Shown here piece after piece: positions 23,331 to 32,749 of a stretch of 64,000 bases of DNA (position 1 is its first letter; every line of letters starts with the position of its first letter). Origin of the DNA: Bacteroidales bacterium (GTDB lineage Bacteria; Bacteroidota; Bacteroidia; Bacteroidales; Tenuifilaceae); contig JACJXD010000006.1 of the NCBI GenBank assembly GCA_020636845.1, positions 1 to 64,000 on the forward strand, in the 5' to 3' direction. A model generated the notes under the pieces. It ran no database searches. It saw nothing but the letters and a program-made list of their open reading frames with translations, and was not told the origin of the DNA. A program made the position numbers and the translations under genes.

Positions 23331-24193
23331 TTGGGACGAGTATAGCCGGATTTACGATTACTGTTTTGGTAAACGGTAATAATGTACTTGGTTGCGAATA
23401 CCACGATGAGGAATACTATAGCGTAAAAACTTAGCGATACTGTAAGAAATAGAGCCGTTGCAAAGGTTATTATGCTACCAATTAAGTCGAGAAATGTAAG
23501 GGCTATTCCCCACGAAACGCCATCCTTAAAAATGGATCCGAGTAGGTCGATAACAAGACTTAGTATAATTAGCGATAGTTGAATCCAAATAACAAAATCA
23601 ATTAAATTCGACTCGTCGGGTAAAAACTGAAAGCCTTTGCTTATTCCCTCTATTACTTGATCCTTCCAAAATATGTAAAGTAATCCTGTTAATACTCCAT
23701 TTACAAAAAGAACTACCGGTGTAATTAGCAGCGATTTAACAGGTAGATCGAATTTAACCGATAACTTATTTTTAATGCTATTAATCCAGCTGGAACTGGA
23801 AAGCCATAGTGTTACAAGAACAATTGCAATAACCCAAAACTCCCACGATTTCCAGTTGGCTAAGCCTTCTAAAAGTGATAAAGTTGGTGGGGTATCCATT
23901 GGATTAATAGGTTTCAAATATTCGGTTGCAACAAAGCCACTAATTCCCGATTTGCGAACCATAATCCAGTAGCCCTGCTGTTCGGAGGCAACAAGCGTAT
24001 CGCCACTTTTAAAACGGCCAATAATTTTTGATGAAGTGGAAGGTGCTTCACGAACAAGCAATACTCCGGTGTTTACTACATACCTATCGCGTGTGCGAAA
24101 ATTACCCGGTTCGACACACGAAGTAACGATAATGGCTGTAAAAGCTAATAAAAAAATCCACCTACCTTGCTTGAACATAACTTTCCCAAACAT
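23327..24193 (-). CDS. SH3-domain lipoprotein with C-terminal membrane helices
   Basis: A 288-residue protein (or 283 from an alternative ATG at 24178). The signal ends in a lipobox-like IIVTSC near residue 26. A bacterial SH3b domain spans about 40-95 (VNTGVLLVREAPSTSSKIIG ... SGISGFVATEYLKP). At least four transmembrane segments follow (about 118-135, 155-175, 205-225 and 245-275). SH3b domains bind peptidoglycan peptides or partner proteins in the periplasm. The combination of lipoprotein, SH3b and polytopic membrane part suggests an envelope sensor or scaffold, but its job is unknown. It is a single gene, convergent with wtpC. Confidence 0.7.
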   Translation of the reverse strand: MFGKVMFKQGRWIFLLAFTAIIVTSCVEPGNFRTRDRYVVNTGVLLVREAPSTSSKIIGRFKSGDTLVASEQQGYWIMVRKSGISGFVATEYLKPINPMDTPPTLSLLEGLANWKSWEFWVIAIVLVTLWLSSSSWINSIKNKLSVKFDLPVKSLLITPVVLFVNGVLTGLLYIFWKDQVIEGISKGFQFLPDESNLIDFVIWIQLSLIILSLVIDLLGSIFKDGVSWGIALTFLDLIGSIITFATALFLTVSLSFYAIVFLIVVFATKYIITVYQNSNRKSGYTRPN

Positions 24194-24279
24194 TCAGAAT
24201 CCGATACAAAGGTAAACAATAGGATGGAAAATTGAATCGATTTGTGAGTTATAATTTATGACGAAATATTTATATAGAA

Positions 24280-24299
24280 AACGCGCTGTTAAGCGCGTT
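24280..24299. terminator. Terminator-like hairpin after the ferritin-like gene
   Basis: AACGCGCT (24280-24287), loop GTTA, AGCGCGTT (24292-24299): a perfect 8-bp GC-rich stem. On the minus strand it is followed by TTTCTATAT. It probably ends the NuoEFG-ferritin operon. Confidence 0.7.
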
Positions 24300-24313
24300 C
24301 ATGTTTGAGTTTT

Positions 24314-24769
24314 TTAATTTTCTTTAAGTACATACTCATCGTATTCCAACTCGAATCGTAATTTATGTCTGGATTCCTCTTGCGCTAAGGAAAGAAAAAG
24401 GTTTTTAAAATCGTTGCTATCTACTTTTTCCGAAAGGGCCATGTACAGTTTAAACGCGGCCTTCTCCCTCTTCATGGCTAAAACTAAGGCTTGCTCGTAG
24501 GTCATGTTGTCGCGTTCCTGATCGAGCACTACATAGTCGGCGATTTTAAGGTCGCTGACTTTTTCTTTTGAAAGAGTAACAACACCTTCTTTCTTTATTT
24601 TGGCTAAACGGGCTTTGTGTCCCATCTCTTCACGGGCAAATTGTTCGAAGGTTTTACGCATTTCGTCGTTGCGCGCATTTTGTGCCAAACGGTTGTAAAA
24701 ATCAACGGCATCTTGCTCCCGATCTATGGCAAAGGTCAGAATATCGTTGATGTTAGTAAACTCTTTCAT
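24314..24769 (-). CDS. Ferritin-like diiron protein (rubrerythrin-related)
   Basis: The start MKEFTNINDIL at 24769 is chosen; MLKLKA could extend it to 24787. The protein has about 151 residues and a four-helix bundle with two diiron half-sites: FAIDREQDAVDFY with FAREEMGHKARL, and LAMKREKAAFKLY with LAQEESRHKLRFE. Each carries an E...ExxH motif. There is no C-terminal rubredoxin domain. Such proteins reduce peroxide or store iron in anaerobes. It overlaps the 3' end of the large oxidoreductase subunit gene by 17 bp, so it is the last gene of that operon and may protect the complex from oxidants. Confidence 0.85.
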   Translation of the reverse strand: MKEFTNINDILTFAIDREQDAVDFYNRLAQNARNDEMRKTFEQFAREEMGHKARLAKIKKEGVVTLSKEKVSDLKIADYVVLDQERDNMTYEQALVLAMKREKAAFKLYMALSEKVDSNDFKNLFLSLAQEESRHKLRFELEYDEYVLKEN

Positions 24770-27700
24770 GGCTTTTAGTTTTAGCATTATTCAACTTAAT
24801 TTCAAAGTCGTGGTCAAACATCATCATGGCGTAGTTACATCCGGCTTTGAATTGAAGATAGTTTCCGGCATTTTCGGTAATTCTAAATTGAAGTTTTTGC
24901 ATTCCGTTTGCCTGTGGAAGTAATGAGAGTATTTCGGTGTGAATATCGTACACATCCTTACCGCTGTTTATCCCAAGGCGACTTAGCAGTTCTAGTAGCA
25001 ATTCGGGTGTGGTGCTTTCGACCTTGGGTTTCAACCCTGCCTCAAAAACCTGAACGGAGTGGTTGGCATTGGTAAAAGAGCCTCCGGTTTCGTACCACAG
25101 CGAAGCGGGTAGTAAGACATCTGCAAGTTGGGCAGTTTCCGTCATGAAAGCATCGACAACAACCTTAAACTCAATTTTGTTTAATTCATCCTTAATGGAT
25201 TTTCTGTGCAATGTTGTGCCTACGGGGTCTTCTGCAAATATGAAGATGTTGTTCAACTTCCCTGTTTCCAGTAGATTTGATAGGCTATTTACGTTAGATG
25301 GAATGTTGCTAACCTTCCACGTCGCTTTTAGCTTGTTGGTTAAGGCATTTTCGGTTATTGAAACAGAACCAACTCCCTTGTCGGGAGATATGCCCATGTC
25401 GAATAACCCGTGTGAGTTATTTTTAGGTTTAAGCGCAATAAGTCCGCTTGATGTTTTACCTAACTTTCCGGTAATAAGCATTAGGTTCATAATTTCGGTT
25501 GCGGTAGCGTCGGTAACCTCTGCTTCCGAGAATATAAGTAACGCGCCGGCATTGTTGTTAAACTCATTGGCAAACTGTTCAATAGTGCGTTTATCGCAAC
25601 CCGATTGTATGCAGAGTTGTTCGTAATTCTCGGAAAGCAAATGAGAACTGTATTTTCCTAAGCCTTCACAATGGTCGCCAATAAAAATCATGTTTTGCTT
25701 ATTCTCACTTAGTAAATAGTGATTTACAGCTTTAACAAAGTGAAAGTAAGAATCGATTTTTATAAAATTATCGGACCTATCGGAGAGATTGCTTGCCTCT
25801 TTTGCCAGCACGGTTACCGTTTTTTTAGCGCTGTTAACCATATAACCGGCAACGGGATTGTGCCTATTAATTTGGGTAGCAAATAGGTAAATGTGGTTGG
25901 CTTTTGCAATATCTTCGAAAAGCGTGTTTTCTGTTGAATCGAAAGCATAACCATCATCAGTTTGCAAGTAATGGAAACTGCCTACATTGTTGGTTTGTAC
26001 TGCTGCCCTTGCTAATTTTTGAATTAGATATTGTTCTTCGTTGGTAAGTCCGGCTCCTGCAAAAAAGGCATTCTGGTCGGGCTTTACTTTTTTAATGTTG
26101 TTTACGATGGTATCGTAAGCCTCATTCCATGATATTTCAACGAATTTGCCGTTAACTTTTTTCTGTGGTTTGATTATTCGTTGATTGCCGTTGAATAGGC
26201 GGTAACCGAATTTACCGTACATGCAAAGGTTGCCGTCGGCATTTACTTGTCCATTGGCTCCGGTTACTTTCATTATAAATCCACCTTTATGATGGAAGGT
26301 TAACTTACAGCCCACGGAGCAATATCCGCAAATTACATCGAATGTTTCGGTTTTTACCGGACCCGGCTTAAATGGAAAGTTTTCGGTTATTGCTCCGGTA
26401 GGACAGGCCGAGATACATAAACCGCACGATTCGCATGTTGTATCGGCTAAATTATCGCCCATTGCGGGAGCCACAAACGTATCGAAGCCTCTTTTTACAA
26501 GTGTAAGGGCATCGGCTCCGACAATTTCCTTACAAACCCGAATACATCGGGTACATAGAATACATTTGTTATTGTCGATTTCGACAAAAGGATGCGAAAA
26601 GTTAACATTGAATTCTTTATGTTCGCCAATAAATCGTAGTTGGTCGGCCTGATAAGTATCTGCATGGCGTTTTAAATCGCAATCGAAGTACTCTACACAA
26701 CCGCATTCGAGGCAGCGCGCAGTTTCGTGCATGGCTTGTTCGTGGGTGTACCCCAGTTCTACTTCAGAAAAGTTAACCCGTTTATCGGCTTCAAGTACCG
26801 GCATCTCTTCGCGAAGTTGACTTTGGTATCTGGATACAAAATCGTTTTTATCCAGTTTCCTAAAGTTGTCCTTTTTGCTTAGAAATTCTTTTGTAGGAGG
26901 AATAACGGGCTGTCCGCTTAAGTAAAGGTGGCAGCTATGGGCAGCGAGTTTGGCCTGCGATACCGCTTCGATTATTGTTGCCGGACCTGATACTCCGTCG
27001 CCTGCAGCAAATACCGATGGAATGCCAGTTTGTAAAGTTTGCTTGTTTGCCTCAATATCACCCCACTTATTGGCTTTAAGTTCACCTTCCTTAGCATGGC
27101 TATTAACATTTTCCAGAAAATCGATTTCTGTTTTTTGTCCGATTGCTGCAAGTATGTAATCAAAATCCATTTCAAATTCCGAACCTTCAATGGGAATTGG
27201 TCTTCTGCGACCGGAGGCATCGGGTTCTCCAAGTTGCATTTTAATTAAGGTCATAGACTTTACCTTGCCGTCAGCGGTTTTATTAACCTTTACCGGAGCG
27301 GTAAGAAACAGGTAGTTAACGCCTTCTAGTTTCGATTCGTGTATCTCAATGGGATTTGCTGGCATTTCGGCTTCGGTACGACGGTAGATTACGGTTACAT
27401 TGGTACTTCCACAGCGTATAGATGTTCGGCAACAGTCCATAGCCGTATTTCCACCGCCAACAACTGCAATTCTCTTTCCTTTGAAGTCGTATTTTTGACC
27501 GGTGGCTTCCATGTTACGCAAAAAGTCGATGCCGGAAAATACGCCGTCGGCATCTTCGCCCTCGGAACCAAGCAACTGTCCACGTTGGGAACCTATTGTG
27601 AGAATTGTAGCATCGTACTCTTTCGAAATATCTTTATAGTCGAGATTTTTGCCTAAACGTTGGTTGTACTGAATGGTTGCACCTAACTCGGTAATTGTGG

Positions 27701-28460
27701 ATATTTCCTTGTCGAGTAAATCGTTTGGTAAACGGTATTCGGGAATACCATAACGTAGCCAGCCTCCTGCGTGTGATTGCGCTTCGAAAATATCACATTG
27801 ATGTCCCTTTTGTTGTAAAAAATATGCAGCCGAAAGTCCGCCGGGACCTGCACCTATTATTGCAACTTTTTTACCTGTAGATGCTGCAATTACAGGTTTG
27901 TAATGGTTTTTTGCTTCTAAATCTTTATCGGCTGCGTAACGTTTCAGGTAATCGATACCAACGCCATGCTCTTCGTCCATGTTGTTGCGCCTGCAGGCTG
28001 CTTCGCACGGACGAACACAAACGCGTCCGCATATTGCAGGGAGTGGATTTGCTTGTTTTATTAGCCCGATAGCTTCGCTGTAGAGACCTTTTTCGATAAG
28101 CGAGATATAACCCTGAACATCGACTCCTGCCGGGCAGCGTTCTCTACAAGGGGCAACGCAGTCGGCGTAATGGTTGCTCATAATTAAGTCGAGGGCTGTT
28201 TTACGGGCTTTGTGTACTCGTTCGTTATCGGTGTTTATTTTCATGCCTTCGGCAACGCGAGTGGAACATGAGGGTTGAAGGTTTCGCTGCCCTTCTATTT
28301 CCACTACGCATACAAAACACGATGAGTAAGGTTCGAGCCTGGGGTCGTTGCATAACGTTGGAATGTCGATTCCGTTTCTGCGTGCAACATCCAGTATGTA
28401 TTCGCCTTTATTGGCTTTAATATTTTTTCCGTTTAAAACTATGTTGACCTGTTCGCTCAT
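24753..28460 (-). CDS. Large Fe-S flavoprotein: NuoG-like N-terminus + GltD-like FAD/NAD(P) module + ferredoxin + degenerate molybdopterin-oxidoreductase domain
   Basis: The 1235 residues read in order as follows. A plant-type [2Fe-2S] domain has C37, C48, C51 and C65. An H97/C101/C105/C109 cluster segment comes next. A GltD/NfnB-like module (about 110-520) has GAGPGG at 203-208 and VVGGGNTA at 333-340. An extra CLECGC occurs near 583. Two ferredoxin clusters use C633/636/639/643 and C676/679/682/686. A molybdopterin-type domain binds a cluster through C711/714/718/746. Where formate dehydrogenases have a Cys or Sec ligand after TNNV, this protein reads TNNVGSFHYLQ, and it lacks the C-terminal dinucleotide-binding domain, as NuoG does. 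With NuoE and NuoF partners it is likely a ferredoxin/NAD(H)/NADP(H) transhydrogenase of Stn/Nfn type. Formate or hydrogen chemistry is not supported by the visible residues. Confidence 0.85.
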   Translation of the reverse strand: MSEQVNIVLNGKNIKANKGEYILDVARRNGIDIPTLCNDPRLEPYSSCFVCVVEIEGQRNLQPSCSTRVAEGMKINTDNERVHKARKTALDLIMSNHYADCVAPCRERCPAGVDVQGYISLIEKGLYSEAIGLIKQANPLPAICGRVCVRPCEAACRRNNMDEEHGVGIDYLKRYAADKDLEAKNHYKPVIAASTGKKVAIIGAGPGGLSAAYFLQQKGHQCDIFEAQSHAGGWLRYGIPEYRLPNDLLDKEISTITELGATIQYNQRLGKNLDYKDISKEYDATILTIGSQRGQLLGSEGEDADGVFSGIDFLRNMEATGQKYDFKGKRIAVVGGGNTAMDCCRTSIRCGSTNVTVIYRRTEAEMPANPIEIHESKLEGVNYLFLTAPVKVNKTADGKVKSMTLIKMQLGEPDASGRRRPIPIEGSEFEMDFDYILAAIGQKTEIDFLENVNSHAKEGELKANKWGDIEANKQTLQTGIPSVFAAGDGVSGPATIIEAVSQAKLAAHSCHLYLSGQPVIPPTKEFLSKKDNFRKLDKNDFVSRYQSQLREEMPVLEADKRVNFSEVELGYTHEQAMHETARCLECGCVEYFDCDLKRHADTYQADQLRFIGEHKEFNVNFSHPFVEIDNNKCILCTRCIRVCKEIVGADALTLVKRGFDTFVAPAMGDNLADTTCESCGLCISACPTGAITENFPFKPGPVKTETFDVICGYCSVGCKLTFHHKGGFIMKVTGANGQVNADGNLCMYGKFGYRLFNGNQRIIKPQKKVNGKFVEISWNEAYDTIVNNIKKVKPDQNAFFAGAGLTNEEQYLIQKLARAAVQTNNVGSFHYLQTDDGYAFDSTENTLFEDIAKANHIYLFATQINRHNPVAGYMVNSAKKTVTVLAKEASNLSDRSDNFIKIDSYFHFVKAVNHYLLSENKQNMIFIGDHCEGLGKYSSHLLSENYEQLCIQSGCDKRTIEQFANEFNNNAGALLIFSEAEVTDATATEIMNLMLITGKLGKTSSGLIALKPKNNSHGLFDMGISPDKGVGSVSITENALTNKLKATWKVSNIPSNVNSLSNLLETGKLNNIFIFAEDPVGTTLHRKSIKDELNKIEFKVVVDAFMTETAQLADVLLPASLWYETGGSFTNANHSVQVFEAGLKPKVESTTPELLLELLSRLGINSGKDVYDIHTEILSLLPQANGMQKLQFRITENAGNYLQFKAGCNYAMMMFDHDFEIKLNNAKTKSHERVY

Positions 28461-28539
28461 TTCAAACTGTATTTAGTTGTATAGTGTACAGTGTTTGTTT
28501 TAGGAGTGAGATTTAACTCCTGAGTTTTATTTTGATAAA

Positions 28540-30318
28540 TTAATTTTTTGTTATTGCATCGAAACGACAATTCGAATAACAGTCGCCGCATTTAATGCAA
28601 ATATCCTGATTGATGGTGTGAACTTTTTTACGTTCCCCGTCGATGGCTTTAACGGGACATTTAACTGCACAAACCGTACAACCTGTACATTTCTCCGGGT
28701 CTATTGTATAGGTGAGTAATTTTTTACAGCTATGGGCAGGGCATTTTTTATCTTTTATATGGGCTTCGTATTCGTGCCTAAAGTACTTAATTGTTGTAAG
28801 AACCGGGTTCGGTGCAGTTTGTCCTAATCCGCACAAAGAACTTTCCCTAACCTGTAAGGCCAATTCTTCCAATTTTTCAATATCGCCTTCCTCACCCTCG
28901 CCTTGAGTAATACGAGTAAGAATTTCGAGCATTCGTTTTGTCCCAATTCGGCAGAAAGTACATTTTCCGCACGATTCCTTTTGCGTGAAGTCCAGAAAAA
29001 ATCTTGCTACATCTACCATACAGGTAGTTTCGTCCATAACAACCATTCCTCCGGAGCCCATAATGGCACCGGTTGCGGTAACTTGATCGTAGTCAACTTG
29101 GATGTCGATGAGATGTTCGGGAATGCAACCTCCCGAAGGACCGCCCAGTTGGACCGCTTTAAATTTTTTATCGTTCTGAATTCCACCGCCAAGTTTGTAT
29201 ATAATATCGCGTAGTGGTGTTCCCATAGGAACTTCAACAAGTCCGCCATGCTTAATTTTTCCGGTAAGAGCAAAAACTTTTGTCCCTTTACTTTTTTCGG
29301 TGCCATACTTGTTGTACGATTCTGCTCCGTTAGCAATAATGTAAGGAACATTGGCGTAGGTTTCTACATTGTTGATGTTTGAAGGTTTTCGCCATAGCCC
29401 TTGTTCTGCCGGAAATGGGGGACGTTTGGAAGGCATTCCGCGTTTTCCCTCGATAGATGCCATTAGGGCGGTTTCTTCACCGCAAACAAAAGCTCCGGCA
29501 CCTTCTTTTATATTGATGTTGAGGTTGAAACCATCGATTCCCATTATGTTTTTGCCTAAATACTCATGTTCTCTGGCTTGGGAAAGCGCTATGTTTAATC
29601 GTTTTATGGCCAAAGGGTACTCTGCTCTACAGTAAATTATCCCATTGGTGGCACCTATAGCGTATGCGCCGATTATCATTCCTTCTATTACTGCATGGGG
29701 ATCACCTTCGAGCAATGAACGATCCATAAATGCTCCGGGATCACCTTCGTCGGCATTGCAAATAATGTATTTTTCGTCAGCTTTATTTGAGTATGCAAAG
29801 CGCCACTTTAATCCGGTAGGGAAACCGCCTCCTCCACGGCCACGTAATCCCGAATCGATTATTGTTTGGATAATTGTTTCGGGCTGCATCTTTTCGTTAA
29901 CAATTTTGCGTAAAGCTTGGTAACCATTGCGACTTTCGTACTCATGTATATTTTCAGGATCGATATATCCGCAATTGCGAAGGGCAATTTTTACTTGACC
30001 GTCGAAAAATGAGTTGTCGGGCGTTTTGAATAAATCGGTTTTTACCACGTAATCCTTAATCGGATTATGCCCGATTATGTGTTGCTGAACAATTTCCAAC
30101 GCTTTATCTTCATTTACATCTCCATATATCATTGAGCCGTTTTCGTCAACCACCTCTACAAGCGGTTCTCGAAAACACATACCTATACAGCTGGTTTTAG
30201 CTAGTTCGAAGTTGAGGTTTTCGGCGTCTTTTATGGCTTTTAGCTTGTTGTAAACTTTATTTGCGCCGGCGGCTATTCCGCAACTTCCTAAGCCAACAAT
30301 TACCTTAGTTTGTGCCAT
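28540..30318 (-). CDS. NuoF/HydB-like NADH-binding flavoprotein subunit
   Basis: A 592-residue soluble subunit. The N-terminal thioredoxin-like [2Fe-2S] domain has C13, C44 and C48 visible (GSCGIAAGA and TSCIGMCFREP). The NuoF core has the FMN/NADH site GLRGRGGGGFPTGLKW and CNADEGDPGAFMDRSLLEGD, then the cluster motif ESCGKCTFCRIGTKRM. The C-terminus adds two [4Fe-4S] ferredoxin motifs (CTGCTVCAVKCPVKAI and CIKCGDCYSNCRFDAI). This architecture is that of the bifurcating hydrogenase/transhydrogenase B subunits. It oxidises or reduces NAD(H) and passes electrons to the large subunit, 79 bp downstream. Confidence 0.92.
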   Translation of the reverse strand: MAQTKVIVGLGSCGIAAGANKVYNKLKAIKDAENLNFELAKTSCIGMCFREPLVEVVDENGSMIYGDVNEDKALEIVQQHIIGHNPIKDYVVKTDLFKTPDNSFFDGQVKIALRNCGYIDPENIHEYESRNGYQALRKIVNEKMQPETIIQTIIDSGLRGRGGGGFPTGLKWRFAYSNKADEKYIICNADEGDPGAFMDRSLLEGDPHAVIEGMIIGAYAIGATNGIIYCRAEYPLAIKRLNIALSQAREHEYLGKNIMGIDGFNLNINIKEGAGAFVCGEETALMASIEGKRGMPSKRPPFPAEQGLWRKPSNINNVETYANVPYIIANGAESYNKYGTEKSKGTKVFALTGKIKHGGLVEVPMGTPLRDIIYKLGGGIQNDKKFKAVQLGGPSGGCIPEHLIDIQVDYDQVTATGAIMGSGGMVVMDETTCMVDVARFFLDFTQKESCGKCTFCRIGTKRMLEILTRITQGEGEEGDIEKLEELALQVRESSLCGLGQTAPNPVLTTIKYFRHEYEAHIKDKKCPAHSCKKLLTYTIDPEKCTGCTVCAVKCPVKAIDGERKKVHTINQDICIKCGDCYSNCRFDAITKN

Positions 30319-30364
30319 TTTTGTGAGTTTGTCAGTAGGGTAAATATTTAGTAACGGTTAACGC

Positions 30365-30892
30365 TTACTTGTTTTCTTTTTCTTTGATTTTAATTTCCTT
30401 GATGATTTTAACGGCAGAACTACCGGTTAATTTTCCATAGCTTTCTTCGTCAATCATCATTACGGGAGCTAACGAGCAGCAGCCAAGGCAGGCAACTGTT
30501 TCCAAGGTAAAAAGTTTATCGGGAGTGGTTTCTCCGTCCGATACGCCAAGGGCATCTTTTATGGCTGTAGATATAGCATCGGCTCCTTGAACGTGACATG
30601 CCGTTCCATGGCATACTTTAACAATATGCTTTCCAACCGGCGAGAGTCTGAATTGCGCATAAAAAGTGGCAACTCCGTACATATCGCTAAGTTTGAGTCC
30701 TGTTTTTGCAGAAAGTAATTCAAATGCAGAACGCGGTATGTATCCGTAAATTGATTGAACTCCTTGAAGTAAGGGGATTAAGTTGCCTTTTTTCCCTTTG
30801 TACTTTTCAATTAACGGTTCAATTAGTTTAAGGTCAACATTGTCCGCTATTTTCTTGTTCTCAGTTTCTGTAAGTAGTCGTTGTACTCGCAT
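30365..30892 (-). CDS. NuoE/HydC-like [2Fe-2S] subunit
   Basis: This 175-residue thioredoxin-like ferredoxin has the four conserved cysteines C94, C99, C135 and C139 (VCHGTACHVQGA and ACLGCCSLAP). The usual N-terminal helical region is present (LIPLLQGVQSIYGYIPRSAF). It is the first gene of the complex, 46 bp before the NuoF-like gene. It forms the small electron-transfer subunit next to NuoF in the cytoplasm. The gap to gdhA upstream is 272 bp, so it probably has its own promoter. Confidence 0.93.
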   Translation of the reverse strand: MRVQRLLTETENKKIADNVDLKLIEPLIEKYKGKKGNLIPLLQGVQSIYGYIPRSAFELLSAKTGLKLSDMYGVATFYAQFRLSPVGKHIVKVCHGTACHVQGADAISTAIKDALGVSDGETTPDKLFTLETVACLGCCSLAPVMMIDEESYGKLTGSSAVKIIKEIKIKEKENK

Positions 30893-31164
30893 TTACATTT
30901 TTGTTTAAGAAATTTGAAAATCGGATTATATTCTGTGTTTGTTTTTCTTGTACTACTTTACAAAAAAAGCATTTTTTTTGGCTGAACTAGTAGAAGGTAA
31001 AAAAAACTTACCAACATTTATTTGTTCTTCTGTTAATTAAGAGACCTACTAAAGCAACAAAGCATGCTGGATAATTGTAACTCTATTGGAGCCATTATCA
31101 CATGCATGCCTTGTTAAATCACGATAACTCGCTTGTGTGTAAAAACTAAGTTAGCGATGGATTG

Positions 31165-32520
31165 TTATACAGCACCTTGAGCTATCATTGCATCGGCAAC
31201 TTTTACAAATCCGCCGATATTGGCACCATCAACGTAGTTGATAAAGCCATCTTCTTTTGTCCCGTATTTCTTACATGTTTCGTGAATATCGACCATAATT
31301 TGGTGTAAGCGCTGGTCAACTTCTTCACGGGTCCATGACAGACGTAGCGAGTTTTGCGACATTTCGAGTCCCGATGTTGCAACACCACCGGCATTGGCAG
31401 CCTTACCAGGACCGTAAAGTATTTTAGCATTTAGGAATACATCAACGGCTTCGGGTGTCGATGGCATGTTGGCACCTTCGGAAACGCATATACATCCGTT
31501 ACGAACAAGAGTTTTTGCCTCTTCACCGTTAATCTCGTTTTGGGTTGCCGATGGCAATGCAATGTCGCATTTAATTCCCCATGGACGTTCTGCCGGATAG
31601 TACTCGCAACCGTATTTTTCGGCATACTCTTTAATACGTCCACGTTTTTCGTTCTTCAGCCACATTACAAATTGAAGTTTCTCCTTATCGATACCCTTTG
31701 GATCGTAAATAAATCCGTCGGAATCCGATAGAGTGACAACTTTACCGCCAAGTTCGGTTACTTTTTCAACGGTGTATTGGGCAACATTTCCGGATCCTGA
31801 AACGGCAACTATTTTGTCTTTAAAACTTTCACCACGAGTTTTAAGCATTTCCTTAGCAAAGTATGTATTTCCATAACCTGTAGCTTCGGGACGAATTAGC
31901 GAACCTCCCCATTTTAGTCCTTTACCCGTTAAAACGCCGGTAAACTCGTTGATAATACGCTTGTACTGCCCGAATAGGTAGCCAATTTCGCGTCCGCCTA
32001 CACCTATATCACCGGCAGGAACATCGGTATCAGGGCCAATATGGCGAGAAAGTTCTGTCATGAAACTTTGGCAAAAGCGCATAACTTCCCTGTCGCTCTT
32101 TCCTTTAGGGTCGAAATCGGAGCCACCTTTTCCACCGCCCATTGGCAGGGTGGTTAAGCTGTTTTTAAATACCTGTTCGAATGCTAAAAATTTAAGAATG
32201 CTTAAGTTTACGGTTGGGTGAAAGCGTAATCCTCCTTTGTATGGGCCAATGGCGCTATTCATTTCAATACGATATCCTCTGTTAATTTGAATGTTTCCTT
32301 TATCGTCAATCCAAGGAACTCGGAACATAATAACCCTTTCGGGCTCGGTTATACGTTCAAGTATTTTTTCTTCCATGTAAATGGGGTTTTCCTCGATAAA
32401 CGGGAAAATACTTTCAATTACTTCGCGGGCAGCCTGATGAAATTCGGGTTCACCGACATTTTTAGCAATCAACTTAGCCATAAAGGCGTTAACTTTTTCC
32501 TGAGATGCGATGTCTTTCAT
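31165..32520 (-). CDS. gdhA: NADP-specific glutamate dehydrogenase
   Basis: A 451-residue hexameric-type GDH. The conserved substrate-binding Lys lies in KFLAFEQVFKNSL and the catalytic Lys in PMGGGKGGSDFDPKGKSDRE. DTDVPAGDIGVGGREIGYLFG and the Rossmann motif VSGSGNVAQYTVEKV follow. Ser after the second strand (LSDSDGFI) in place of an acidic residue agrees with NADP use. The length is typical of bacterial class I GDH. It links ammonium assimilation or glutamate catabolism to NADP(H), which fits the transhydrogenase-like complex downstream on the same strand. Confidence 0.95.
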   Translation of the reverse strand: MKDIASQEKVNAFMAKLIAKNVGEPEFHQAAREVIESIFPFIEENPIYMEEKILERITEPERVIMFRVPWIDDKGNIQINRGYRIEMNSAIGPYKGGLRFHPTVNLSILKFLAFEQVFKNSLTTLPMGGGKGGSDFDPKGKSDREVMRFCQSFMTELSRHIGPDTDVPAGDIGVGGREIGYLFGQYKRIINEFTGVLTGKGLKWGGSLIRPEATGYGNTYFAKEMLKTRGESFKDKIVAVSGSGNVAQYTVEKVTELGGKVVTLSDSDGFIYDPKGIDKEKLQFVMWLKNEKRGRIKEYAEKYGCEYYPAERPWGIKCDIALPSATQNEINGEEAKTLVRNGCICVSEGANMPSTPEAVDVFLNAKILYGPGKAANAGGVATSGLEMSQNSLRLSWTREEVDQRLHQIMVDIHETCKKYGTKEDGFINYVDGANIGGFVKVADAMIAQGAV

Positions 32521-32684
32521 TTTAGTATGAGTTTAGTTAGATTGGTAAGAAATATTAATGCTCAATTTATTGGATAAAAACATTAGTTCAAATACAACAC
32601 GTTAAAAAACAGTTTATTACTTAAGTGCGAACTAAGTGTTTTACGGATATGTTTTAGGTGATTTGCGTAAAATGGTAAAACCCC

Positions 32685-32713
32685 TTGACAAGAGTTTTAA
32701 TAATTCGTTATCT
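32685..32713 (+). promoter_or_regulatory. Possible promoter of the receiver-PPDK gene
   Basis: TTGACA (32685-32690), 17-nt spacer, TTATCT (32708-32713), 36 bp before the ATG at 32750. It looks like a classical sigma-70 promoter and only partly like the Bacteroidota consensus, so it is tentative. Confidence 0.35.
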
Positions 32714-32749
32714 TAACAAATATTAGGTAATTACTATATTTTATCGAGC

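Noticed and set aside
24753..28460. Formate dehydrogenase alpha subunit (possibly selenoprotein)
   Set aside because: There is no Cys or in-frame TGA at the metal-ligand position after TNNV and no C-terminal cofactor-binding domain; a NuoG/transhydrogenase-like reading is preferred.
31085..31135. Imperfect TTATC...GATAA symmetry between gdhA and the NuoE-like gene as an operator
   Set aside because: The arms are only 5 bp with mismatched flanks; too weak to separate from chance in A/T-rich DNA.
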